A program made the translations under genes and the position numbers. A DNA stretch of 64,000 nt from Zarea fungicola (taxonomy: Eukaryota > Ascomycota > Sordariomycetes > Hypocreales > Cordycipitaceae), in NCBI GenBank assembly GCA_900169235.1, contig FWCC01000232.1, positions 62,001-126,000 of the forward strand. Direction: 5' to 3'. Shown piece after piece: positions 23,509 through 36,000 of the stretch; position 1 is the stretch's first letter; the number at the start of each line of letters is the position of its first letter. A model generated the notes under the pieces. That model made no database searches, was not told the origin of the DNA, and was given only the letters and a program-made list of their open reading frames with translations.

Positions 23509-25295
23509 ATGTTCCTTTACATTTCATTTCTGACACTTATTACACTTCCTTTGTTGCTGATCCTAACTACGGCTCAGCCAACGCTTGCTTCGAATTGCCA
23601 TGGCTCGCCAAGTAGCCTTCCAAAAGTAGATCTTGGATACCAGGTTCAGCAAGCTACGGTCTTCAATACCACAGGTAACTACTACAATTTCAATAACATC
23701 AGGTTTGCTGCCCCTCCAACTGGTAATCTCCGATTTGCCGCACCACAAAAGCCTGCTGTGGACCGCTCTTCTGTTCAAACTGGCCAACAGAGTCGCATTT
23801 GTCCTCAGGCTTCACCTGACTGGAATGCAATTGCTGCTCAATTCGTACCCAGATATCTAGCTGGAGAACATCAGTTCAATTCGTCCTCGTTCCAACCAGC
23901 AACTGGGAGTCTCATTCCGCCAGACAATCGCACCACTGAAGACTGTCTGTTCCTAGACGTATATGTACCAAAGACAATCTTCAACAACGCCAGTCACGGA
24001 CCCGGAGCCCCTGTCGTGATCTGGATTTATGGTGGCGGTAAGCTATCTAATCCTGCAAAAGTTTTATATCTCTCTAATCAGGATAGGATTCACATTTGGG
24101 TCAAAGCAGGACTCGGGCAATCCAGCCGGTCTGATTCATGCCAGCAAGGACGGTATTATTGTAAGCCCAGTGATATCGGTATTTCATGACAACAGAATGA
24201 AAAGACTGACATAAATAGTTTGTTGCCTTAAATTACCGCCTTGGTGCATTTGGATGGCTCTCCGGTCCAACCTTTCAAATGAATGGCACCGCCAATGTCG
24301 GCCTCCTCGACCAGCGTATGGGCCTCAACTGGGTACAGGAACACATTTCCAAGTTCGGCGGCGATCCCAAACGAGTCACTATAATGGGGGAGTCGGCCGG
24401 CGGGGGTTCTATTGTACACCATGTTACAGCCTGGGGAGGTGTCAAGGAGCCTGCCCCATTTGCACAGGCCATCATCCAGTCACCTGGCTTCTTCCCCGTG
24501 GCATCCAACAATCAGCAGGAAGAAAGCTTCAATAAATTCTTGGAGATACTGAATGTGTCGACTATTCAGGAAGCCCGCAGTCTATCAACGGAAAAGCTGC
24601 AAGATGCCAACACAAAACTGGTCCGAGCTTCGCCATACGGCCAGTTTACAATCGGTCCGGCTGTTGATGGCAGTTACGTGCCTGCACTTCCTGTACAGCT
24701 ACTGCTTCATGGACAATTCGACCAGCGTCTCCGCGTTATGGTGGGCCATAACGTTAATGAGGGCTTGCTCTTCACGACCCCTTTCCTGGCCAACGCGTCG
24801 GCGGTTGAAGAAGACTTGGTCAGCAATCTGCCCACTTTGAAGAGCTTCCCCAAGGCATTGAATCATATACTTCAGGATCTCTATCCGCCAGAGTCGGCTT
24901 TGACCCCTTACAATAACCCAATTGGTCGCTCGGCTGCGTTCAAGTCTGATGTTGCGTTCCTCTCTAATGCCTTTGCACTCAACGCGGCGTTTCGCAACAG
25001 GAGTTATGCCTACCTATTTAATATTCCACCTTCTTTGCATGGACAAGATGTCCCTTATACTTTTTATAACGGACCAAGCCCTTCGGTGCCATTTCCGCAT
25101 GTAGCAGCCGCCATGCAAGACTACATCACCCAGTTCATCGTGACGGGCAATCCAAACGCGCCTACACAGCCCTTCTTTGGACAATACGGCGCCAACTCGA
25201 CGATTCAGGTTCTCAATCCGGCAAATATATCAATTGGCTTTGATCCCACTGCCAATGAACGTAACTCTTGGTGGCAGAAAGTTCTCTACGCTTGA
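23509..25295 (+). CDS. Secreted type-B carboxylesterase/lipase
   Basis: Alpha/beta-hydrolase of the carboxylesterase type B (cholinesterase-like) family, hydrolysing carboxylic esters outside the cell. Exons 23509-24037, 24087-24160 and 24219-25295 give 559 aa, the normal length. An N-terminal signal peptide (MFLYISFLTLITLPLLLIL...) is followed by the usual APPTGNLRF segment and DCLFLDVYVP. The oxyanion motif IYGGGFTFGS is formed across intron 1. The nucleophile is Ser260 in GESAGGG. The acid Glu in NEGLLFT and the His in LHGQDVPYTF complete the triad. Several N-glycosylation sites are present. It is flanked on both sides by diverged LTR-like repeats, but its coding sequence is intact. Confidence 0.92.
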
Positions 25296-25559
25296 GCTGA
25301 CGGGCAAGCTGTCCGAGGGACATTGTAGGGAGTTAGTAGCATCTTGTTGCGTCGCTTCCTGCTGCAACTACACTCCTTGATATATATCAATGCATGTGAA
25401 ATTGCCACAGGCAAGACCGGCAGCCCAGAGACTTCACCCCACTAGATCTTACTCATTCCTACTTTTGCTGTTGTAATAGGCTATTTTTTTCAAGGCAGGG
25501 CAGATTATTTAAATAGTATATTTATAAACATTCGGCCTCCTACAAGTGATTTTCTTCAT

Positions 25560-25757
25560 AGCTCAGACAACGACTCAGACTGTGGTGAATGTGGCAATGA
25601 CACGTCGAGGATTGTTTCAAGACGGATTCGAGAGGAATATGAGGACGACCCAGCTATACACTATGGCTTGATTGCGTCTGGCAATACGCTGAAGAAGGAC
25701 GCCATGGTTCGGGATGGACTTGCTTGGACCAAGGATGTTCTATGTTTTGGGAAGTAA
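25560..25757 (+). pseudogene. Relic of a PNP/UDP-phosphorylase domain (NLR effector type)
   Basis: A 66-codon open stretch reads EDDPAIHYGLIASGNTLKKD, then VRDGLAWTKDVLCF, then a stop. This is the signature region of the nucleoside-phosphorylase (PNP_UDP_1) domain that heads many fungal NACHT/ankyrin or TPR proteins, where the motif normally continues into FEMEAAGLM. Here the frame ends just before that site, after GK. No start codon, N-terminal half or downstream domain is present, so it is a dead fragment. Its position less than 1 kb from the NLR gene's 3' end suggests a lost neighbour NLR. Confidence 0.65.
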
Positions 25758-25835
25758 GATGCAAGGTTCATGTATTATCTACCTGCTAGTGTCATGTGTA
25801 GCTGCCACATAACTGGCAGACTTTATATGTGACAG

Positions 25836-26048
25836 TGTCACCTCCAGCGCTTCCCCAGCTTAATTAGGCAGGGCAATGCTGACCTCTAATTGGCTGATTC
25901 TTCCTTTATGTAAGCATCTAATGGGTATAAAGGGTCGAGGATGAAGCCTAGCTAGCTGTAATACGAGATGATCAACGCAGAAAGTAATATCCCGTACAAA
26001 AGGCACGGGGATATCACTGAGGACCTTGGCAACCTTGCAATCCCAACA
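25836..26048 (+). repeat. LTR-like dispersed repeat, copy 2
   Basis: Same element as at 21597-21819 and in the same orientation; it begins TGTCACC and ends CCCAACA. An internal TATAAAGG-like motif near 25926 would fit an LTR promoter. The two copies are diverged by substitutions and small indels. Confidence 0.5.
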
Positions 26049-26394
26049 CCTAGTACTATTAATTTCAATACAAGTAGGATAAGTAGGATAAGTAGCTCCT
26101 AAACTAGTTACTTATGAATCCTTTGCTTGTTACTAGCCGACTTCTAAGGACCCGAGGCCTGACCCTGGCGCCCCTGACCTTGCAAGATAACCTAACCGGT
26201 CTTGGGCATCTTGTTGCTTAGTGCGCAAATCCAAGTTATCGTTATCGTCGACGAGTGCAGTAGTCGTGTCATAATGAAGAAGTAGTTTCACAACAGCTAA
26301 TCGACTGGGTGAAAGCGAGTTGTTTCCTTCTCCATCGGCGGATAGGATTTTTGGCCTGGTCTTATGATAATGATCAATATCATCCCGATCACCC

Positions 26395-26750
26395 TCGTCA
26401 CCCTGATCATCCTAATCCTCATCATCCCAATCATCCTCGTCATCTTCATCTTCATCATCTTCATCATCTTCATCATCTTCATCCTCTTCATCCTCATCAT
26501 CCTCGTCATCATCATCCTCATCATCATCCTGATCGTCATCATCATCCTCATCATCATCCTNNNNNNNNNNNNNNNNNNNNNNNNNNNNNNNNNNNNNNNN
26601 NNNNNNNNNNNNNNNNNNNNNNNNNNNNNNNNNNNNNNNNNNNNNNNNNNNNNNNNNNNNNNNNNNNNNNNNNNNNNNNNNNNNNNNNNNNNNNNNNNNN
26701 NNNNNNTCTTCATCCTCTTCATCCTCATCACCCTCATCACCCTCATCCAC
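26395..26750. repeat. Trinucleotide-type low-complexity tract with assembly gap
   Basis: Nearly pure (TCATCN)n on the plus strand, equal to GAT/GAC/GAG/GAA codons on the minus strand. It is interrupted by 146 undetermined bases (26561-26706), presumably because the repeat collapsed in assembly. The true length is unknown, and 146 is not a multiple of three, so the reading frame across the gap is not guaranteed. The tract codes for the acidic tail of the NLR gene listed next. Confidence 0.9.
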
Positions 26751-29700
26751 GTCATGTTCGAAATATGCCAGCTGGCTTGCCAACCACTGACTCGAGGAGG
26801 GCTCAGCATTGATTTCATTGTCTTCACCCATAAGACCCCAGTACAAAGCAGTACTGCTGCTGTTGTCTTGGGCGTTGATCACTTTCACGTCGATATTTTT
26901 GTGGCTTAGTAAAGTCCTCACAAGTTTTTTATAGCCGTATTGGGTGGCTAACGTCAGAGCAGATTCGCCAGCTATGTTCGGGGACGCAACATCAATATCC
27001 GTCCGCTCGAGGAGTTTAGTTGCAATCTTCAACCTTCGATTGATTAATGCGATATGCAGTGCCGGCTCGACTTCGCTTGTACTGGCATTCACGTCAATGC
27101 CGTCGCACCCCAAGAGTGTTTCCACGCTTCGTATTCTATTAATGGAAACGGCCCATTGCAATGCCGTCCAGTTTTCATACGTGGAGTTGACGCTCATGCC
27201 GGTTGCCACGGCAAAGTCGCATAGTAACTTTAGAATACCGGGTTGGCGTAGTCCAGAGGCTGTGCAAAGTGCGCAGCCAATGTCCCAGCTCGTATTGGCC
27301 ATTGCAACGGAATTGCGCATACGCCCTAGTATAAGGCGGACAATGTTCTCGTGGCCAAGTTCCACAGCGAGATCAAGCGGTATTTTGCCATAACTGTCTT
27401 GTGACATAAGATATGTATCTTCCGGGTCATTCTGGATAAAAGTTTTGGTTGTCTTGGCAAGGTCACAAGCGGCAGCGAAATGTAATGGCGTTCGCCCATT
27501 GAACTTCAAGATGCCTGCTGACTGCCCTGTGTCATAAGGTAGTCGGAAATAGCAAACATATTCTTTTTCCATTGGCCACTGAAAATCATCCCAAGTAACG
27601 ATTTCCGGTATATATTGTGCGGCTGCGATGGAGACATGAGCCACGCAAGTTTGGGTAGCATAATATAACAATGGAGTATTTCGCATCACACGGGAATGAT
27701 GCTCGGCCGAGTCGTCCTCGGAATCTTCCACTAAAAGCTTGTTTGGGATTTGAGAGACATAACGAAGGCAAGAACGTGCTAGGTAGGCGTGAATTTCTCC
27801 TTTGCACTGTCCGGTAGTTGATGCGTTGAGGCTTTGAAGGCCACCTGACATTACAAAAGTGTAGACGGTTTGATGTATGAGACCTACACACTTCGCAGTT
27901 CTCTCATATAGATAGAAACCAAGGTTTTTGTAACCCTTGTGGAACAACTTGAGTTCGATGAGTCCGCAAGACAAAATGCCGATTTTCTTTTCAAAGAACT
28001 CGATAGCCTCTGGATTGGACATGTCAAGCTTTGGCAGTGATTTGCTACGGGGGCCTTTGAGGCCCGCCATGGCCATAGCTTGATATATTGCCTGAATTGT
28101 CAGAGGTCTCTGTGCACAGCAGGTCCACGCAAAGAGGGCAAATGCGACTGGACGATCCTCCGCAGGAATTTCACTTATCAAAGCTGTATACAACTCTTCG
28201 AGCTCAGATGGTAAGCTCTCGACCCCCTGCGCAATTGTCTCATCAGAAGCGCAGGAGTGCTTTTGATTAATCGCAATGTCAACTACCAGGGTTACCCACA
28301 GGAAGATTCCATTCGCACGTTTGCGTATTCTAGCGCCAATGAGTTTGTAAAGTTTTGGCCACGAACTTAAGCGATCTTCGATATAGGCCACGATGTCGTC
28401 GTCGTTGTGGTTCTCAAAGGCTAGGACATGAATGTTATGAATCTCCGGGGTTAAGGACCTGTGCGTCCGACTGGAGAACACGAGACTAAATGCCTTCATA
28501 TCTGCAAACGACACCGACAACCTTTGGAAGTACTCTACCAGGCGGGGCGCAGCTTCCCTTCCACACTCATCAATGGCATCGATGATGAGAAGAAGCTTGT
28601 TGTGTTGCAATATTGAAGGTAGGCAATCCTTGAATAGTCGTAAAAGCTCTTTTTCTGACCACCTCTTTCTCCCCTGCGGAGAATCCTTGACTGCCTGTAT
28701 CACCGGAAGCATGCTGACAGGTAATGCCCTCACTAACTGATAGAGTATTGAGCGGAACATCCCTTCAACAGACTTTTGGATGGGTTCGCCGCGGCCGTAG
28801 CAATAGAATGCGATAAGGATCTCATCCGATTCAAGTGTTGAATCAAATGAGCGGGCAATGTGCCTCATAAGGGTAGACTTGCCGGCGCCAGATTTCCCCC
28901 GTATCTGGAGAATGCCAGTATCTTGGCGCCAGGTCTGAAACTTTGGGTGTGTGAAAGCCCATTCGCAAGTCCCCTCTAGGGCCAGGTCAATGTCGTCGCG
29001 ACGGAAGTCCATATTCTCAAAATATAGCGACATCTCACAAGCTACAGAGATTCTTAGCAATGGCAACCAATGGATAAGAAATTATGGTCACCGTACCACT
29101 TTGATCGACAGGAGGATTTACTATTGCCTGGCTTGCCTGGCGCCCTCGCGCGTCGCAAAACTGCACCCAGCTAACATTTCCACGACCGATACTGTCATCT
29201 ATGACCGTCTTGACTGTCTGCGATGGTTGATCTGGTTGATGAGCATCCCTGTTTCGCTGTATAGCTTCCTCGGCTGGGCCCTCTTGCCTAACAAGATCCG
29301 TGACAGCTTTGATGTTGTAGCTGGGTTGCTCTTTGTGTATGTACTGTTTCACAGCGGTCATGGCCTCCTCATAAACTCCCGCCCATATAGTAACAATTGT
29401 CTCCTGAAATCGGTCATGGAAGACGCGCTGGAGCAAATCGAGGAACACCTTATGGACACTGGCGTCCGTGTTGTCTTTCAAGCGTGCGAGAATTTCGTGT
29501 GTGCTGATTCCCACCCTTTTGAGGAGGTGCCTATACTCCTTTGATTTTGATGCACCCTCCAGTTTGAGCGGTATGATACCATGGTTTTTAGAGTCCCGAG
29601 CTTGTAGCATTGCCAGCTCAGTAAGAACGTAATGAAATCCTGGTTCGTCGCAATACTCGTCGAAAATCTTCTCAAGAGCTGGCGCTAAGTCCTTGCTTTC

Positions 29701-30102
29701 TTTGCTTCCAATGCAAGACTTCTTTATTGCCTCCATGTATATGTCACGCGTCTTGTTGTTTTCGTCTTCCATATAGGCCTTTAGCTTCGGAGATGCACAC
29801 AAGATTACGCACCCAGCGTAGTTTTCTGAGCTTGAATGAAGACAGATCTGGTTCTGTAAAATATTACTTCTTGCGCCCTGGTCTAATTTGGAAAATTTGG
29901 ACTTTGGCTTTTTATCATATTTGATATGGCAGTGTATGTCGTCTAATAGTTTCGCGATCTCACTGATACCGGAGTTGTCGTCTTCGTGTGCATAGACTAT
30001 AAATATTACCGGCGCATCCTGCCTGTTGAAGCAGTCCGAGTTTCTCAATCTCTCAAGGATGCTTTTAAACAGGTATGCCTCGGCTGTTAATAGTATTACC
30101 AT
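26412..30102 (-). CDS. NLR-type protein: TIR-like, NACHT, ankyrin repeats, acidic tail
   Basis: Two exons, 30102-29097 and 29041-26412, joined in frame by a 55-bp GT-AG intron into SACEMSLYF...MDFRRDDID, the usual linker before fungal NACHT domains. It is 1211 aa as drawn, including 146 unknown bases. Residues 30-180 look like a TIR fold: VIFIVYAHEDD strand, VILCASPKL strand, HYVLTELAML helix with a Glu at the NADase position, and GIIPLKLEG. NACHT: Walker A GKSGAGKST (384-392), Walker B LLLIIDAIDEC (487-495). Ankyrin-like repeats at about 845-1055 (TPLHFAAA, PLDLAVELGHENIVRLIL, ALHIALINRRLKIA, ALTLATQYGYKKLVRTLL). From about 1096 there is an almost pure Asp/Glu tail. The family senses non-self or stress and triggers cell death. 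An upstream exon may be missing. The TIR call is moderate; the NACHT and ankyrin calls are firm. Confidence 0.82.
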
Positions 30103-33027
30103 TAGCCGAAGGATCGCAGATACTATTGAACAAGGTAATACAGACCGGCCGCAAGGTTAGTAGCCATGGCTACACGAGTATACACGGCTGTAGGCAGGTA
30201 GCTTTCAGCAGGCGCGTAATTCACGAGAAAGAGACAAGCAGGACCAGGTATCTCTGAGAGAGAGGAAGAGGTGGAAGTACTATAAAAAGGCTGAAAACCC
30301 GCCGGAAGGTTTTGCCCTGAGGAAGTGGATGGGATGAGGGCTCTGGGTCATGCGGTGCTCAGCTTGGATGCTTGCTAAGACTGTGAGGGAACAATAGAAG
30401 AGAATGCGTATATTCACAGTATGTGCCGGTAGGTCCTATGTAGCTGTAGGAATTATCGCTGGCTTCTCCCATCGAGGTCGAAGCCAGCTCGGATCTATAT
30501 ACCTGGTCCTTCGTCACGTGCCTTCTATCGTTAGGCTCTCGTGATGCCTTCATCGCTGCCCTGAGGTGCCCTGACAAGGACGGACAGCACATGTCTACAT
30601 TCACGGCCGGGTGCGATTGAAAATTCCTACGGTTGCTAAGTAGCCCCTCTTTATGTATTTTTACTTGGTACTTGCTTAATATCTGGCTCGGCCATTACAG
30701 GTACGGAACAAAGGGCTACCGGTTTCACCGTTATGATGGCTCAGAAGGTTTCTCCATTCTCTGGGCGCCACTTCGCCCGACAGACACAGTTGCCTGCAGA
30801 GTTTTGTTACACCAGGTCCGAAATTTTAAATGTCCATCAATCCCACCCAGACTACAAGAATGCTGTCCAAGTCTTGCTGGGTTATCAACCAGTGCAGGAT
30901 CATTACAATGTACGACTTCAACCCTTGATGGATAGCTGGGTCTTTCTCTTATCATGTTTACAGCTGAGAGGATAATACCTAATATCAAGTGATCCTCATC
31001 GCATCGCTAAGTTTGGTAAAATCCTTCATGGTAAAGTTCTGCAGAAATTATTTCAGTAGTATATGTCTTGAGACCGCTTTTTAACATGTGGTGTGCCATT
31101 GCTTCCTCGTCTGGTGGATTCAAGGACAATAAGGTAGGTTGGAGAGCCGAACTCTAAACGACAGCATTATCTTTCGACTTATTTTGGCGCTGAATAACAG
31201 CCCATGAGAAAGAGGATGCAGGACGCTTTCATGGCTACATGGCATACACTGACCATTCCTAGACTGGACGTTCACGAGCGAAGCATACCTGAAATGACGT
31301 GGCAACGTGGCGCTCAGCCCAGGTTTGAGACGGCTGGCTTATCGGCTGCGAGTGAGGCGTTCGCCTGACCCGCTCAAAACAGAATCAAGTTGTACAAAAA
31401 AGGATAGTAAAGGTGTGATGCACCAAGCCACCTCTAATCAATGCTACTTACTAGTATACTAAGCATACTAATTAGTCCGTCCGGATAGACAGGATCTCAG
31501 ATTCACCACGGTTAGGCCCGGGGGAGGGGCCTGCGACGGGCATGAAAAGGTGTCCTTGCGCGGGATTTGCAGCACATGGGCTCTAACTCACTAGACGCAG
31601 CTGAATTTGCTTAGGCGCCGTCTACATAGGAATTTTTTGCTTCTTGGCAATCAGGTAAAGTGGGAGGGGAGTAATATTCATAAATAACTCATGCGTATGC
31701 ATACCCATTGCATATGCAGGATTGCTGCTCACGAGCTAGCACCAGCTGCATACGGGCTGTAGTGAGGGGTTCCCTGAGAGGCACATGGAAGCGACCTACC
31801 CAGGATACTTGGGAAGGTTGGCGTTCCGTTCATAGTTGAAATTTAGCTGCTTACCACTACGCCCACGCCCATCAGAAACACAAGAAGACGGGATGTGGTG
31901 TGACCGCCGAGTCATGTCAAGCAGCCCTTCTAATGAAGCCTGACTCCTGCCGCAGCAGGCTTCCGTCAGTCAAGGCCGTGACCGACAGCAGCCTGCCATC
32001 AATATAAGGCCATCATGGCAGCTATAGAGGAAAGAGAAATCTATCTTATTTATTATTTACTTTTCTTTATTTATAACCTTTTATATATAGAAGAGGAATT
32101 TCTTCTTTACGTATAGCTAGATTTTTAGATTAATCATAATCAAGTTATAGCTAAAACACCTACTAATAGACGTCTCTCTTAGTACCGTGCCACGTAACTA
32201 CCTGTGATATACCAATGGGATGGAATGAAAATCACTCCTTGAGTGAGCCATGAATCACCAAGCCTTCGCGGGACCGCGGCCGACAGTCTTCTTCGATTAT
32301 TGCAGTGAGTGGTATGTGAGAATCAAAACAGCCGATTTTCGCCCCGCCCATTGCCACGTCAAAGTGCTTGTTACATATTGAATCCTGAATATGCAGTATA
32401 ACCTGCTGCATGCTACTACCTATTGCCTCTACAATGGTTGCAACCATGAGAGTCTGGTTGACAGGAGCATGGCTAGATACTGGAAGTTGTGGTACTGGAT
32501 TGTTCTTCCAGCAACAATTAAGTCCCTCTCTACAGCTGGCGGTACTGCACACTTCGCTTAGCAAAGGATGAAGCAGTTCCAGCAAAGGACTAATTCTACT
32601 GTCCCGATAGATTTCCCGCCTATCCTTCAGCTCCCCATACCCTCAACGTATGCCTAGCAGCATGTTTGGTAGTGGTGGTGGAGTTAACCAATGAAGCTCT
32701 GCAAGTTGATGTCCTAAGGAATATGACGGTTGACGTGGCTCTCTGATCTTAGCTGCGGCTATGAGCCATTTTCTCTCTCATTCGAGTGGGCTGCATTACC
32801 CCACTGCGACTGAGGCGTTGGGAGAAAACGGCCAAGACAAGGGTCAAAATATGAAGCTCAGTAAACGGGCACGCCGAGAGTTGACCACTGAATTGTATGA
32901 CACCATTGAATCGGCTCAACGACGGTGGCCCGGCTTTGTGGCTCTTGGAAAAAACGTAGGATCAATTAATAGTTGGACAGTCCTACTTATTCATTATTTA
33001 GTCATATAATCGACAATATTTATCGTC
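30103..33027. other. Intergenic between the two divergent NLR genes
   Basis: Holds no intact gene. It includes an AT-rich block (about 32035-32165) and a regulator-like fragment on the minus strand, listed separately. The frames at 30633-30988 overlap on both strands and carry no domain. Confidence 0.5.
32232..32585 (-). pseudogene. Possible C-terminal fragment of a Zn2Cys6-type regulator
   Basis: Open without an ATG; an in-frame stop lies just upstream of 32643. The sequence LLELLHPLLSEVCSTASC, then NQTLMVATIVEAIGSSMQQVI, then GGAKIGCFDSHIPLTAI resembles the C-terminal regulatory region of AflR-like fungal activators (Cys-rich patch, helical segment, then a GxxxIGxF/Y element). No zinc cluster is nearby. 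The assignment is tentative. Confidence 0.3.
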
Positions 33028-36000
33028 ATGGCAGAGACGTTGGGGCTTGGCGTGAACGTTGCAACCGTTATTGAACTGGTTATCAAGCTCGGCGTGCACT
33101 GTTCTGTCTACTGCGCCGGTGTCAAAACTGCCCCGCAGGATATTCGCAGTCTCCTCAGAGAGGCTGACAAGTTCACTGTTTCCCTCAAAGACATTGCGCG
33201 GCTCATCTCTGGCGCAAACGGCACCAAGATTGATGCCTCTCAGAGTCTATACCACAACATCAATGATTGTAAGTTGTTGTTGGAGACTCTTGTCGCCAAG
33301 CTCAAACAGGGAACAGCGTGGGAGAGAGTAATATGGCCACTAAAGAAGGGTGAGGTGGGATATATTATTGAAACGCTGGGGAGATGCAGGGCCTCCATTG
33401 TATTGGACCTCCAGGTCCACCAAACGTACGTAAATATCTGCATTGTTCTTACGAGTACTAATGAGGTATGAAGTCTGCGGCTTCGCGATGACCATCAAGA
33501 ATCTGTCCTGGCAAAGCTGCGCACCGCGAAACAGGCCACGTTCGATTCGTACGCCAACTCTAGCAACTCCCAGTGCTATCCCGGTACTCGGAGAGAGATT
33601 TTACAGCAGGTTCTGGAATGGGGTGCCGCTCACGATAACGCAAATATCTTTTGGCTAAACGGCATGGCTGGCACCGGAAAGTCAACCATCTCGCACACAA
33701 TGGCCCAGGCATTCACGGACAAGCGCGTTCTTGGCGCCAGCTTTTTCTTCAAGCACGGTGAGGGAGATCGCGGCCATGCGACTTTTTTCTTTCCCACAAT
33801 AATAGCTCAACTTGTCCGTCAAGTTCCGTTGTTGGCAGTGCATGTCTGCAACGAGATCGAGGCAGACGCAAAAATCTGCGAAAAGTCCATCAGCAATCAG
33901 TTTGAGCAGCTGATTGTGAACCCAATCAGAAAACTTACAATAACCTCCTCACCTTCAGTTAAAATCATCGTGCTTGATGCCCTCGATGAGTGTGATAGTC
34001 TCGAGGATGCGAGGCTCATCATTCATCTGCTGTCCCTAACAAAGCAATTTAAAGGCCTTTGCCTAAAATTCTTTGTCACAAGCAGGCCAGAACTTCCCAT
34101 CCAACTCGGCTTCAAGGATATACACGCCAAGTATGAAATCCTGATTCTGCATGAGGTTCCGCAGCCTGTTATCAGGCACGACATTGCATTATTCTTAGAG
34201 CATAAGCTTAAGAAGATTCGCGATGATTACAACAAGTTTGCCGCGCCAAGTCGCCAGTTATCCGTAGACTGGCCTGGTTTAGAACTAACACAGAAACTCG
34301 TCGACATGGCGGTCCCCTTGTTCATCTTTGCTACAACCTCTTGCCGCTTCATCGAGGACCGAAGGCTTGGCGGCCCAAACGAGCAGCTGAGACTAATATT
34401 GGCCAGCCGCGGGGGTCGTAAATGCAAGCTAGACAAAACGTATCTCCCGGTATTGGATGGGTTGTTTGTGGAGCTTCATGAATCGGAGAAACGCGAAGTT
34501 GCAAAAGCTTTTAGACGTGTCGTTGGCTCGATTGTCCTTCTAGCCACGCCTCTCTCGCCGCATTCTCTTTCGCGGCTAGTAGACCTTCCACTCGAGACTA
34601 TTGAGAATCAGCTAGATCTGTTTCACTCGGTTTTGAGCATATCTGTCGATCCAGATCTTCCAGTCCGCTTGCTTCACCTGTCATTCCGTGACTTTGTGAC
34701 CGATGCAGACAACGAGACAGAGCTATTCTGGGTTGATGAGCGTCAAACGCATGGGGAGCTGGCAATGAATTGTCTGCGGCTGCTGTCAACTGCGATGAAT
34801 AGAGATGTTTGCGAGTTGGGCCTGCCGGGGACATGCCGTTCCGAGGTCAATCGCCAAACAATCAATGCCAAGTTGCTGCCTGAAGTGCAGTATGCCTGTC
34901 GGTACTGGGTTTACCACTGCAAGGAAGCCAAGATCCAGATACAAGACGGTACATTCGTTCATCTGTTTCTAACGCAGAACCTCCTTTACTGGTTAGAAGC
35001 ACTTGGCCTCCTCGGATGCATATCGGACAGTGTTGAGATGATAAATGACCTGCTAACCCTGGCTGACGTATGTTCAAATTGCTCAGTTGCCACTTTAGTG
35101 TACTTGGAACTGACTTGGTACCTCACAGAATCTGGCCGGTAAGAGCGTTGTAGCTTTTCTTCGAGACGCAAGACGAATCATCCTCACTCATCGATCCGTC
35201 ATCGATATGTGGCCTCTGCAGGTCTACTATTCTGCCCTTATATTCACGCCTCAACAAAGTGTCATTCGAAACACATTCCCTAAACAATTCCCAGTCTGGA
35301 TATCGCCGCTACCGCAGGTAGATATTGAATGGGATTCATGCATGCAGACTCTTGAGGGACATGGTGACTCAATCAGGTCAATCAACATGTTGCCCAACTC
35401 GACTTCCCTTGCATCAGCATCAGACGACGGTACTGTGAGGATTTGGGACATTACAAAGGGTGGTTGCATAACAACACTCCGTGGCCATGAGAACAAAGTG
35501 CGATCTGTCACAGTCTCTCACGACTCAAGAATTATTGCGTCTGCCTCAGTTGACACAACAATAAAACTCTGGGATATTACTACAAGTCTCTGTACAGCAA
35601 CCCTTAGGTGTCAACATGGCCCGGTACCATCAGTGGTATTTTCACATGACTCAAAGATTCTCGCATCAGCAGCTGAGGATGTGGTAAAGCTTTGGGATGT
35701 CGCGAGCTATAGACACATAGCAACACTAAAGGGTCATAGCGGCCAGGTACGCTCAGTCGCATTCTCAAATGATTCAACGATTCTCGCATCAGCCTCAGCG
35801 GACATGACGGTGAAGCTTTGGGATATCGTAAAGCAGAGGTCTATCGCGACACTTAAGGGTCATAGCGGTCATGTACACTCGGTTGCATTCTTACACGACT
35901 CAAATACTCTTGCCTCGGCTTCAGACGACCAAACTATAAAGCTTTGGGATATCGCAACTTATACATGCACGGTATCACTCTATGGTCATAATGGCACAGT

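Noticed and set aside
21597..26048. Complete LTR retrotransposon between the two repeats
   Set aside because: The interior has a host-type intron-containing esterase and no gag, protease, integrase or reverse transcriptase, and no target-site duplication is visible.
26309..26909. Plus-strand Ile-rich and His/Pro-rich open frames across the gap
   Set aside because: They are shadows of the (TCATCN)n repeat and run through undetermined bases; the minus-strand NLR explains the region.
29035..30102. TIR-like part as a separate gene ending near 29035
   Set aside because: A 55-bp GT-AG intron (29096-29042) joins it in frame to the NACHT part, giving the usual linker sequence; the stop lies inside the intron.
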